From Prolixibacteraceae bacterium (GTDB taxonomy: Bacteria; Bacteroidota; Bacteroidia; Bacteroidales; Prolixibacteraceae), in assembly GCA_003450125.1 (NCBI GenBank), contig DMFR01000325.1:1858-13849 (forward strand): a stretch of 11,992 bases of DNA, written 5' to 3'. The position numbers and the translations under genes are program-made. The notes under the pieces were generated by a model. It had not been told where the DNA came from and made no database searches. It saw nothing but the letters and a program-made list of their open reading frames with translations. Shown one piece after another: positions 1 to 6,744 of this stretch (position 1 is its first letter; every line of letters starts with the position of its first letter).

Positions 1-283
1 AAGAAGAAGCAGCCACCAAGATGCTTAAAGTGATCCAGGCAAACATTTCATGTGTTTCTTTTACTTCATTTGCCGTACCTGACATTTCCGCCGTAAAGAG
101 TACTCCGGAGAGCAAAGCCAAAAGAGCAGTCGCTGTACCCACTATCAAGAGGTAAAATCCCAACAGCGACCAATAAGTTTCCTTTTTGAAATACAAGGAT
201 GTACATTCAGCAATGAATCCAATCATTATCAATGCAATGGGGAAATGGACCAGCATAGGATGAATATGGGTAATAGATATCAT
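1..283 (-). CDS. DUF2231-type small membrane protein (partial, C-terminus beyond window)
   Basis: An open frame starts at the ATG complementary to 281-283 and runs without a stop through base 1, so 94 residues of the N-terminal part are visible and the C-terminus is missing. The protein begins MISITHIHPMLVHFPIAL and continues with hydrophobic segments at about residues 12-27, 37-60 and from 82 on. The early HPMLVHFPIAL block and the later HEMFAWITL (a His at the start of a helix) are what one expects of DUF2231, a family of predicted inner-membrane proteins of unknown function, some of them heme- or cytochrome-associated. Upstream on the same strand is a good Bacteroidota promoter candidate. 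It is divergent from mntP. The family call rests on motif memory only; the membrane topology is clear. Confidence 0.75.
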   Translation of the reverse strand, partial: MISITHIHPMLVHFPIALIMIGFIAECTSLYFKKETYWSLLGFYLLIVGTATALLALLSGVLFTAEMSGTANEVKETHEMFAWITLSILVAASS

Positions 284-310
284 TTTGGATATTTTAGGGG
301 TGTCTGTTAG

Positions 311-342
311 TAAAGTTATGAAAATTAAAGCAAAAAATCAAA
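311..342 (-). promoter_or_regulatory. Candidate Bacteroidota promoter for the DUF2231 gene
   Basis: On the minus strand a TTTG (complement of 339-342) is followed after 20 bases by TAACTTTA (complement of 311-318). This matches the TTTG / TAnnTTTG promoter known from Bacteroidota, with one mismatch in the last base of the -7 box. It would give a leader of about 20 bases before the ATG at 283. Predicted from sequence only. Confidence 0.45.
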
Positions 343-375
343 CCGTTTCACGATAAACTGTATTCGGATAATTGG

Positions 376-407
376 TTTAAATTCTTGACATTATTTTTAT
401 AGTTTTG
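376..407 (+). promoter_or_regulatory. Candidate Bacteroidota promoter for mntP
   Basis: TTTA (376-379; consensus TTTG) is followed after 20 bases by TAGTTTTG (400-407), an exact TAnnTTTG -7 box. The expected transcript start would leave only about 10-15 bases before the mntP ATG at 426, so there is no room for a leader riboswitch. The divergent promoter for the gene at 1-283 lies within 60 bases. Confidence 0.45.
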
Positions 408-425
408 TCGCTCAATTCTGTGTGA

Positions 426-989
426 ATGGAAATTTTAATGATTGTTTTTCTTGCTATCGGGTTATCATTCGACTCTTTTGCCGTATCCGTTTGCAGTGGT
501 CTTAGCCTTCCGGAAATCCGTTTCCACCAGGCTGCCAAGATTGCCTTCTTCCTGGCCCTTTTTCAGGGTTTGATGCCTTTGCTGGGCTGGTTGGTTGGTA
601 ACAGCATGAAATCAGTGATTGAACCTGTCGATCACTGGCTTGCTTTTGGCTTGCTCACTCTTATTGGGGGGAAAATGATCGCTGAAAGTTTTATGAGTTC
701 TGAGGCAAGGGAAGTAAAAAACCCTCTACTGATCGGGGTTATTCTCATGCTTTCATTTGCTACCAGTATTGATGCCCTGGCCGTTGGATTCAGTTTTGCT
801 ACCTTACTCGATAAAATCCTCATTGCTGCTCTTATCATCGGACTGGTCACTTTTGTGGCCTCTATGCTTGGCATCTTGTTGGGTAAAAAGACAGGTCCAA
901 AGATCAACCGTTATGCAGAAATTGCAGGGGGATTAATTCTAATCCTGCTGGGCTGTAAAATTTTAATAGAGCATTTGTGGGCTGTTTAA
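426..989 (+). CDS. mntP: MntP-family manganese efflux pump
   Basis: A 187-residue, almost wholly hydrophobic protein with about six membrane helices. It has the internal duplication of the family: an N-terminal LSFDSFAVSV (Asp16) is echoed by ATSIDALAVGFSF (Asp116) in the second half. These paired acidic residues in helices are the conserved ones in E. coli MntP (YebN), where they are needed for Mn(II) export. Length agrees with the family (about 185-190 residues). A short charged loop (about 88-100) separates the halves. The protein would sit in the inner membrane and lower cytoplasmic manganese. It is a single-gene unit, with 142 bp before the histidine kinase downstream. I see no yybP-ykoY-like leader; the predicted promoter lies directly in front of the ATG. 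Confidence 0.93.
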   Translation: MEILMIVFLAIGLSFDSFAVSVCSGLSLPEIRFHQAAKIAFFLALFQGLMPLLGWLVGNSMKSVIEPVDHWLAFGLLTLIGGKMIAESFMSSEAREVKNPLLIGVILMLSFATSIDALAVGFSFATLLDKILIAALIIGLVTFVASMLGILLGKKTGPKINRYAEIAGGLILILLGCKILIEHLWAV

Positions 990-1035
990 TATCCTATAAT
1001 ATTTCCTTGAATTAACTGAAAAATAATGTTAATTC

Positions 1036-1070
1036 TTTGGGATTAAATATACGAGTAGAGCTTAATTCTG
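1036..1070 (+). promoter_or_regulatory. Weak promoter candidate before the histidine kinase
   Basis: TTTG (1036-1039) is followed after 23 bases by TAATTCTG (1063-1070), which differs from TAnnTTTG at one position. Spacing is at the upper limit of what is accepted. It lies about 60 bases upstream of the ATG at 1132 in a 142-bp gap that otherwise shows nothing. Confidence 0.2.
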
Positions 1071-1131
1071 GTAATATTGCACAGCATAGGTTTCTTTCAT
1101 TGGAGTAGCTTATTGAATTAAATTACTGTAC

Positions 1132-2928
1132 ATGGTTAATCTGAACACCAACGTTGCAAGTTATAGTATTTCACCCCTCTTTATGCTTCTGTTAATTGGC
1201 GGAATCATAGGGATCATTACTTTCTTCTTCCTGATTCGGGTAATCAAAACTCCTGGCGTTAAGTTTTTATTGATCTGGCAGATCGCTGCTTCTATTTGGG
1301 CTTTTACCTACGCTTTTGAGTTTGGGGCCACTGACATCCAAACCAAAATCCTCTGGTCCAAGTTCTCTTATTTCGGCATTGTATATTGTCCGGTTTCGTT
1401 TCTGTTCTTTTCGATGGCTTTTGCCTCGAAATACAAGTTCCTGCAAAGGAAATTCATCATTGCTGCTTATGCTTTTGCCACGCTTTTTATTCTGTTCCCT
1501 TTTACCAACGACCTTCATCATTTGCATTGGGTAAGTTATTCCATTGATCCGGTTACCCATGCAACCGATTATATCTATGGTCCCTTGTTTTGGGTCATGA
1601 CCTTTTTTGCCTATTTGGCCCTTGCAGGAGGAATCTTCAATGTTTCTCTGCTGTTTTTCCGTTCGTCCAGATATTACAGAAGACAGATCTCTTTATTGTT
1701 AATTGCTTCTGTGCTTCCCCCGATGGGAAACCTGTTTTATATTTTTCACATCAATCCCATAACAGGCTTCGATTGGACTCCTTTTACCTTTTTATTTACC
1801 GGGTTTCTGATTACCATTAATCTTTCTTATTTTAGGATGTTTGAGCTTGTTCCATTTGCCCGAAATACGCTCATCGATATCATTCCTGATGCCATCCTTG
1901 TGGTGGATAATTCGCTTCATATTGCAGATTTAAACCCTGCCATGCGAAAGCTCATTGATGTGAAGGAAGATGAACTGATTGGGAGATCAGTGGTGGAATT
2001 ATTTCCCCACAGGGAAGGCATGATTGCCGAAATTGAACAACAGGACAATTTTCAAGCTGTGTTGACCAGAGATATTGCAGGAAAGATCCATTCCTTTGAC
2101 TTGCAGGCAATCGGCTTGTTTGACCAAAATAAGCAACAGACCGGAAGGCTCATTGTATTGAAGGACATCACCCGTCACGTTGATGCCGAAGATAAGATTA
2201 AGGAAACCAATGTCCGGTTAATGGATGAGATCAAGGAAAAGGAAAAGCTGATTGTCGATCTTGATTCCTTTTCCCATACCGTGGCTCATGACCTAAAGAA
2301 CATGCTCGGTGCCATTGTTTCGGCCAGTAACCTGATCAAGATGGGCATTGATGACATGAGCCGGGAAGATCTGCTGGAAATCAATGACCTGATCCGGCAA
2401 TCAGCTACCAAAACCATGCACATTACCCGGGAACTACTCACCCTCGCATCTGTCAGGCAACAAGAAGTCAAGCTGACAAAGATTAATATGCAGCGCATTG
2501 TGCTGGAAGCCATGAATCGGCTCAATGACATGATCCTGGAGAACAATGCAAAGGTCGTTGTCCCTGCAACCTGGCATGATGTATTGGGTTATGAAGGCTG
2601 GATCGAAGAGGTCTGGATCAATTATATCAGCAATGCCATCAAATATGGAGGAATCCCGCCGGTAATTCACATGGGGAGCGAAGTTATAGCAGACCAGAAA
2701 GTTAAATTCTGGATCAAGGACAATGGGAAAGGATTGTCTGCGGAAGATATGGCCCTCTTGTTCAATAAGTTCACCCGTCTCGATACCCTCCGGGCTGAAG
2801 GGCATGGATTGGGCCTTTCAATTGTCAAACGAATCGTTGAGAAACTCAATGGCGAAGTGGGTGTTGAAAGTAAGAACATCCCCGGTGAAGGTTGTACCTT
2901 CTACTTTATCTTGCCATCCGATAATTAA
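1132..2928 (+). CDS. Membrane sensor histidine kinase (7TM-PAS-HisKA-HATPase)
   Basis: A 598-residue kinase. Residues about 15-237 hold seven hydrophobic segments typical of the histidine kinase N-terminal 7TM module. A PAS domain follows (about 246-350, with DAILVVDNS and ending in VLKDITRHV), then a short charged, probably coiled linker (350-378). The dimerisation domain has the H-box SHTVAHDLKN, with His386 as the likely phosphoacceptor. The ATPase domain shows an N-box (WINYISNAIKYG; Asn497 and Asn501), G1 (DNGKGL, 530-535), an F-box (FNKFTRL) and G2 (GHGLGLSIVKRI). All catalytic motifs look intact. There is no receiver domain and no response regulator in the window, so it is an orphan whose partner and ligand are unknown. 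The stop is followed after 8 bases by a strong hairpin, suggesting a separate transcript from the antiporter gene. Confidence 0.92.
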   Translation: MVNLNTNVASYSISPLFMLLLIGGIIGIITFFFLIRVIKTPGVKFLLIWQIAASIWAFTYAFEFGATDIQTKILWSKFSYFGIVYCPVSFLFFSMAFASKYKFLQRKFIIAAYAFATLFILFPFTNDLHHLHWVSYSIDPVTHATDYIYGPLFWVMTFFAYLALAGGIFNVSLLFFRSSRYYRRQISLLLIASVLPPMGNLFYIFHINPITGFDWTPFTFLFTGFLITINLSYFRMFELVPFARNTLIDIIPDAILVVDNSLHIADLNPAMRKLIDVKEDELIGRSVVELFPHREGMIAEIEQQDNFQAVLTRDIAGKIHSFDLQAIGLFDQNKQQTGRLIVLKDITRHVDAEDKIKETNVRLMDEIKEKEKLIVDLDSFSHTVAHDLKNMLGAIVSASNLIKMGIDDMSREDLLEINDLIRQSATKTMHITRELLTLASVRQQEVKLTKINMQRIVLEAMNRLNDMILENNAKVVVPATWHDVLGYEGWIEEVWINYISNAIKYGGIPPVIHMGSEVIADQKVKFWIKDNGKGLSAEDMALLFNKFTRLDTLRAEGHGLGLSIVKRIVEKLNGEVGVESKNIPGEGCTFYFILPSDN

Positions 2929-2936
2929 TATTCCTT

Positions 2937-2981
2937 AACTTTGGGAAAGTTTTATAGAGTTTATAAAACTTTCCCAAAGTT
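2937..2981. terminator. 20-bp perfect palindromic hairpin, likely kinase terminator; copy 1 of a repeat family
   Basis: Arms 2937-2956 and 2962-2981 are perfect reverse complements around a 5-base loop. Each arm is itself nearly palindromic (AACTTT-GGG-AAAGTT). It starts 8 bases after the kinase stop and ends 18 bases before the antiporter ATG. A second copy with a compensatory base-pair change lies at 9106-9151. There is no long T-run beyond the T-rich arm, so termination by the usual intrinsic mechanism is likely but not certain. The left arm also contains TAACTTTG (2936-2943), an exact -7 box with CTTG 22 bases upstream (2910-2913), so it could overlap a promoter for the antiporter. Confidence 0.7.
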
Positions 2982-2999
2982 TTACTTGTAACTTGCGGC

Positions 3000-4991
3000 A
3001 TGGAACTGAGCATCTTAATAGATATCGTTATCATTTTCGCCTTTTCGACAGCGGTCAACTACCTGTTTACGAAAATAAAAATACCAACCATCATTGGCTA
3101 TTTATTGACCGGGATCGTTGTGGGGCCTTCTCTTCTGGGTATCCTGCGCTCACCCCATGAAATTGAAGTGATGGCCGAAATTGGGGTTATTATACTGATG
3201 TTTACCATCGGGCTTGAATTCTCGCTCAATCATCTGATCAAAATCCGAAAGATCGTTTTCTTTGGTGGATTCCTTCAATTGCTCCTGACAGCGGTTATCA
3301 CCATGTTTTTTTCCATGATGTACCACATGAACTGGCAGTCCTCTTTGTTCGTGGGATTTCTTGTTGCCCTGAGCAGTACTGCCCTTGTGCTGAAGATCCT
3401 TCAGGAAAGGGGTGAATTAACTTCCAATTATGGCCGTACGGTGGTGGGTATTCTTGTTTTTCAGGATATTATCCTGATTCCTTTGATGCTGCTCACCCCT
3501 ATGCTGGGAGGCCAAACGGCCCACATTGCACCCGCTATGTTTATCCTGGCTGTAAAGTCCATCGGAATTGTCGCATTGGTGTATGTGGGCAACAAATGGA
3601 TTATGCCCAAAGTGCTGCACCTGATAGCCCTGACAAAGAACAAGGAATTGTTTTTGATGAGCATTCTGCTCGTTTGTCTTGCAGTAGCGCTGTTGACTTC
3701 CGAAATGGGTATGTCGCTCGCTTTCGGTGCCTTTCTGGGAGGACTGATGATCTCCCGTTCCGAGTACAGCCAGGATGCCTTTAGCCATGTACTTCCCTTT
3801 AAGGACACCTTTACCAGTTTCTTTTTTGTATCCATTGGTATGATGCTCGACCTGAATTTTGTATTCGATCATATCTTATTAATTGCGGCAACCCTCCTGC
3901 TGGTGATCACCATCAAATCCTTTGTCGCCGGAGGCACTGCATTTCTTTTGGGACATACTTTCCGGGGAACCATCGTGGTTGGACTAGCCCTTGCCCAAAT
4001 CGGTGAATTCTCTTTTATCCTTGCCAAAACAGGCGAGTCTTATGATATTCTGTCGAGTTTTTATTACCAGCTTTTCCTTTCCGTCACGATCATGTCCATG
4101 GCTGCTTCCCCTTTTATTATCATGATTTCCAAACCAGTAGCTACCATGATGCTCCGCCTTCCCATCCCGGAACTGATGCTCAAAGGCTTGTTCCCCCTTC
4201 AGGAAATAGAAGTGCCTGAAATGCAGAACCACATTGTTCTCATTGGCAAGGATTCCCGGTCTCAGAACCTCTCAAGAATGGCCAGGCACATGAAGCTTCC
4301 CTATGTGTCCATCGTTTTTGATCCCGCAGATGTGAGAAGACGACAACTCAAAGGAGAATCGGTCATTTACGGGGACGCTATGAACGAGCCAATTCTTCGA
4401 AAGGCCCATACCCATACGGCTGCCATTGTGGTGATCAGCATCGGGGAAATAATCACCTCTCTGGGTGTGATCGAGAAAGTGCGTGAAATGAACAAACACG
4501 CTCACATCATCGTCCGGTCAAAATACGTAAGCAATATTGAAGACTTTTATCAGGTGGGTGCCAACCAGGTGATCCCTGAAGAATTTGAAACGGCTATTGA
4601 TCTTTTTGAAATGATCCTCAAAAAGATGTTGGTTCCCGAAGAAGATATTTCCACCACCATCTCGGGTATCAGGGATGATAATTATGGTGTTTTCAGGGAG
4701 ATAGATGAATCCAATTCAGTCACCCTGACCGATATGATGCCCGATGTTGAAATCGTGGCCCTGAAAGCAGGAAGCTATGACCTGTTCCCTGGAAATTCTC
4801 TGAAAGAAATTAATTTGCGCAACCTTTATGGCCTTACCGTTGTGGCTATCAAAAGAAACGGTGAAATACTGGAGAACCCCGGCGCCCGATTTATCTTTGA
4901 ATCCGACGATGTGGTCTATATCCTTGGAAAGCCTTCGAAAATTGCCCAATTGCCCCATAAGAGCATTCCGGTAGTTGTTGCCAATCCATAA
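3000..4991 (+). CDS. CPA2-family K+/H+ (cation/proton) antiporter with RCK domains, KefB/YbaL-like
   Basis: A 663-residue protein. Residues about 5-380 form the antiporter membrane domain with some 11-13 helices, including PTIIGYLLTGIVVGPSLLG near the N-terminus, IGVIILMFTIGLEF (61-74), FQDIILIP (154-161; the Gln155-Asp156 pair usual in KefC-type CPA2 proteins) and LALAQIGEFSFIL (329-341). Residues about 410-530 are a TrkA-N (RCK) nucleotide-binding domain with DPADVRR and VIYGDA, and about 575-650 a TrkA-C domain ending in DDVVYILG. It would exchange K+ or Na+ for protons across the inner membrane, gated by a cytoplasmic ligand. Oddity: the Rossmann loop, normally GxGxxG, reads GKDSRS (416-421), so NAD(H) binding is doubtful. 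The exact ion is not readable from sequence. It ends convergent to der, across a long inverted repeat. Confidence 0.9.
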   Translation: MELSILIDIVIIFAFSTAVNYLFTKIKIPTIIGYLLTGIVVGPSLLGILRSPHEIEVMAEIGVIILMFTIGLEFSLNHLIKIRKIVFFGGFLQLLLTAVITMFFSMMYHMNWQSSLFVGFLVALSSTALVLKILQERGELTSNYGRTVVGILVFQDIILIPLMLLTPMLGGQTAHIAPAMFILAVKSIGIVALVYVGNKWIMPKVLHLIALTKNKELFLMSILLVCLAVALLTSEMGMSLAFGAFLGGLMISRSEYSQDAFSHVLPFKDTFTSFFFVSIGMMLDLNFVFDHILLIAATLLLVITIKSFVAGGTAFLLGHTFRGTIVVGLALAQIGEFSFILAKTGESYDILSSFYYQLFLSVTIMSMAASPFIIMISKPVATMMLRLPIPELMLKGLFPLQEIEVPEMQNHIVLIGKDSRSQNLSRMARHMKLPYVSIVFDPADVRRRQLKGESVIYGDAMNEPILRKAHTHTAAIVVISIGEIITSLGVIEKVREMNKHAHIIVRSKYVSNIEDFYQVGANQVIPEEFETAIDLFEMILKKMLVPEEDISTTISGIRDDNYGVFREIDESNSVTLTDMMPDVEIVALKAGSYDLFPGNSLKEINLRNLYGLTVVAIKRNGEILENPGARFIFESDDVVYILGKPSKIAQLPHKSIPVVVANP

Positions 4992-5021
4992 AACAACTCA
5001 ATATTAAAAGTCAAAAATTAA

Positions 5022-5163
5022 ATTTAAACACAAAGAGACAAAGTTAAAAAGGAATTCACCACAGATTACTCAAATTAACACAGATTAAAAATAAGAATAA
5101 TCTGTGTCTATCTGTGTAATCTGTGGTGAATTCCTTTTTAACTTTGTCTCTTTGTGGTTAAAT
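5022..5163. repeat. 66-bp near-perfect inverted repeat (MITE-like or bidirectional terminator)
   Basis: Arms 5022-5087 and 5098-5163 are reverse complements at 61 of 66 positions, with a 10-base A-rich loop (5088-5097). Four of the five mismatches cluster close to the loop. The right arm carries a period-10 pattern: TCTGTGT-type words start at 5101, 5111 and, less exactly, 5121. The outer part reads CACAAAGAGACAAAG on the left arm. It fills the gap between the convergent antiporter and der genes. Transcripts from either side would fold into a very long stem, which could stop transcription or protect 3' ends. No ORF is present in it. I recall similar CACAGATTACACAGAT-type intergenic repeats in environmental bacterial genomes, but cannot verify the relationship. 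Confidence 0.9.
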
Positions 5164-5196
5164 CTTACTTTTAGACACCTTAAGTCTGAGTTCCTT

Positions 5197-6504
5197 TTAC
5201 TTCTTCCGGATATATATCTGAACCGGTACCCCTGAGAAGTTAAAGTTCTCGCGAATCTTATTCTCCAGGTAACGGCGATAGGGATCTTTGACGTATTGAG
5301 GCAAATTGGCAAAGAATGCAAAACTTGGTGTCTGGCTTGGCAACTGTACCACATATTTAATCTTCACAAATTTACCTTTGATAGATGGTGGCGGATAGGC
5401 TTCAATGGCCTTGAGCATGATCTCGTTCAATTCTGAAGTCTTGATTTTCTTGCTCCTGTTTTCATAGACCTCAACGGCAGTTTCGAGTGCTTTAAGGATG
5501 CGTTGTTTGCTCAGTGCCGAAGTATAAATAATCGGAACATCTACAAACGGGGCAATACGTTCATGAATCAACTTGGTGAAATCGTTGGTGCTTGCATTGT
5601 CTTTCTCTATCAAATCCCACTTGTTGACCAGTATAACCACTCCCTTTTTGTTGCGTACCATCAGGTTAAAGATCGATACGTCCTGAGATTCCATGCTGCG
5701 GGTAGCATCCAGCATCAGCATACAGACATCCGAATCTTCAATGGTACGCACCGAGCGCATGACCGAATAGAATTCCACATCTTCCTTTACCTTGGTGCGT
5801 TTGCGCAATCCTGCCGTATCTACCAGGAAGAAGTCATGACCAAATTTGTTATAGCGTGTATGAATGGCATCGCGGGTAGTACCAGCAACATTGTTCACTA
5901 TATTACGCTCTTCCCCTGTCAGTGCATTGATGAACGATGATTTCCCAACATTGGGGCGTCCAACTACTGCAAAGCGTGGAATACCATCTAAATTTTCTTC
6001 TTCTACTTTCTCCGGAAATTCTGCAACAACGGCATCGAGCAATTCACCTGTTCCGCTTCCTGTCATTGACGAGATGCAATAGATTTCACCCAATCCCAGG
6101 GAATAGAACTCATGCGAGTCAATGATCCGCTTGTTGTTATCTACCTTGTTGACTGCAACAAATATTTTCTTTGAGGTGCGGCGCAAAACAGCAGCCACTT
6201 CTTCATCCATGTCGGTAATGCCATTTTCAACATCCACCACAAAGATGATCACATCCGATTCCTCCAGGGCCAGCATCACCTGTTTGCGGATCTCACCCTC
6301 ATAGATATCTTCCGAATTGACGGCATATCCACCTGTATCGATCACTGAAAAGTCGATCCCGTTCCAAACTCCTTTGCCGTACTGACGGTCACGCGTTACC
6401 CCGGACGATTCGTCAACGATGGCTTTTCTCGATTCGGTCATCCGGTTAAACAGGGTCGATTTCCCTACATTTGGCATTCCAACGATTGCAATAATATTAC
6501 TCAT
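5197..6504 (-). CDS. der: Ribosome assembly GTPase Der (EngA)
   Basis: A 435-residue protein with the tandem double-GTPase layout found only in Der. The first G domain has the P-loop GMPNVGKS (9-16), DTGG (56-59) and NKVD (119-122). The second has GRPNVGKS (182-189), DTAG (229-232) and NKWD (294-297). A C-terminal KH-like domain (about 355-435) includes PPPSIKGKFVKIKYVVQ and ends in a basic tail. Length and all GTP-binding motifs are normal, so it should be a functional essential factor for 50S subunit maturation in the cytoplasm. It lies downstream of era on the same strand, 238 bp apart. I find no good promoter box directly upstream, so transcription from era through the repeat block is plausible. 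GGAAGG about 15-20 bases before the ATG is a possible but distant ribosome-binding site. Confidence 0.98.
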   Translation of the reverse strand: MSNIIAIVGMPNVGKSTLFNRMTESRKAIVDESSGVTRDRQYGKGVWNGIDFSVIDTGGYAVNSEDIYEGEIRKQVMLALEESDVIIFVVDVENGITDMDEEVAAVLRRTSKKIFVAVNKVDNNKRIIDSHEFYSLGLGEIYCISSMTGSGTGELLDAVVAEFPEKVEEENLDGIPRFAVVGRPNVGKSSFINALTGEERNIVNNVAGTTRDAIHTRYNKFGHDFFLVDTAGLRKRTKVKEDVEFYSVMRSVRTIEDSDVCMLMLDATRSMESQDVSIFNLMVRNKKGVVILVNKWDLIEKDNASTNDFTKLIHERIAPFVDVPIIYTSALSKQRILKALETAVEVYENRSKKIKTSELNEIMLKAIEAYPPPSIKGKFVKIKYVVQLPSQTPSFAFFANLPQYVKDPYRRYLENKIRENFNFSGVPVQIYIRKK

Positions 6505-6554
6505 TTTTTACCTAACTTCCTTCCCAATTACGGGATTATCATAAATTTATAAAA

Positions 6555-6645
6555 TCAAGTTCCAGGTTTCAAGTTCCAGCAGCGAAGTTTAAAGTTTCAG
6601 GTTTCAAGTTTCAGGTTTCAGGTTCAAAGTTTCAAGTTCCAAGTT
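6555..6645. repeat. Heptamer tandem repeat, 13 units of 7 bp
   Basis: The stretch divides without gaps into thirteen 7-base units of consensus TCARGTT on the plus strand (AACYTGA on the minus strand). Examples are TCAAGTT at 6555, CCAGGTT at 6562, TCAGGTT at 6597, 6611 and 6618, and CCAAGTT at 6639. One unit (CCAGCAG, 6576-6582) is strongly diverged but keeps the 7-base register. It is noncoding and lies between the era stop and the der start. If era and der share a transcript, it is transcribed. Confidence 0.85.
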
Positions 6646-6660
6646 GCCCTTGGCCCCATG

Positions 6661-6744
6661 CTCTTTTTCCCTTCTCCTTTCTCCTTTTCTCCCCTTCTGC
6701 TTTTTTTCTTCTCTCCCTTCTCCTTTTTTCCCTTCTCCTCTCTT
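6661..6744. repeat. 84-nt polypyrimidine (homopurine on the minus strand) tract
   Basis: All bases are C or T on the plus strand except a single G at 6699. The tract overlaps the last bases of the era stop codon and ends shortly before the heptamer array. It contains repeated CCCTTCTCC words (from about 6669, 6716 and 6730). On the era-der transcript it would be an extremely purine-rich 3' segment with many GGAG-like, Shine-Dalgarno-resembling words but no proper start codon in phase with them. Strand asymmetry of this kind can form triplex (H-DNA). Confidence 0.85.

Noticed and set aside
376..425. Manganese (yybP-ykoY) riboswitch upstream of mntP
   Set aside because: The predicted promoter leaves only a very short leader, and no conserved riboswitch core is visible.
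2434..2805. Long minus-strand ORF inside the histidine kinase gene (123 codons)
   Set aside because: It lies wholly opposite conserved kinase domains with intact motifs; its translation shows no domain and it is explained as an antisense shadow.
3417..3872. Long minus-strand ORF inside the antiporter gene (151 codons)
   Set aside because: The sense frame encodes conserved antiporter helices; the antisense product is His- and Gln-rich, low-similarity sequence typical of a shadow frame.
5022..5163. CRISPR-like repeat or intact insertion sequence
   Set aside because: There are only two inverted arms, no regular direct repeats with unique spacers, and no transposase ORF.
5503..5940. Plus-strand ORF of 145 codons opposite der
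   Set aside because: It is opposite the highly conserved second GTPase domain of der; no recognisable motif.
6555..6645. CRISPR array
   Set aside because: Units are 7 bp and contiguous with no spacers; this is a simple tandem repeat.
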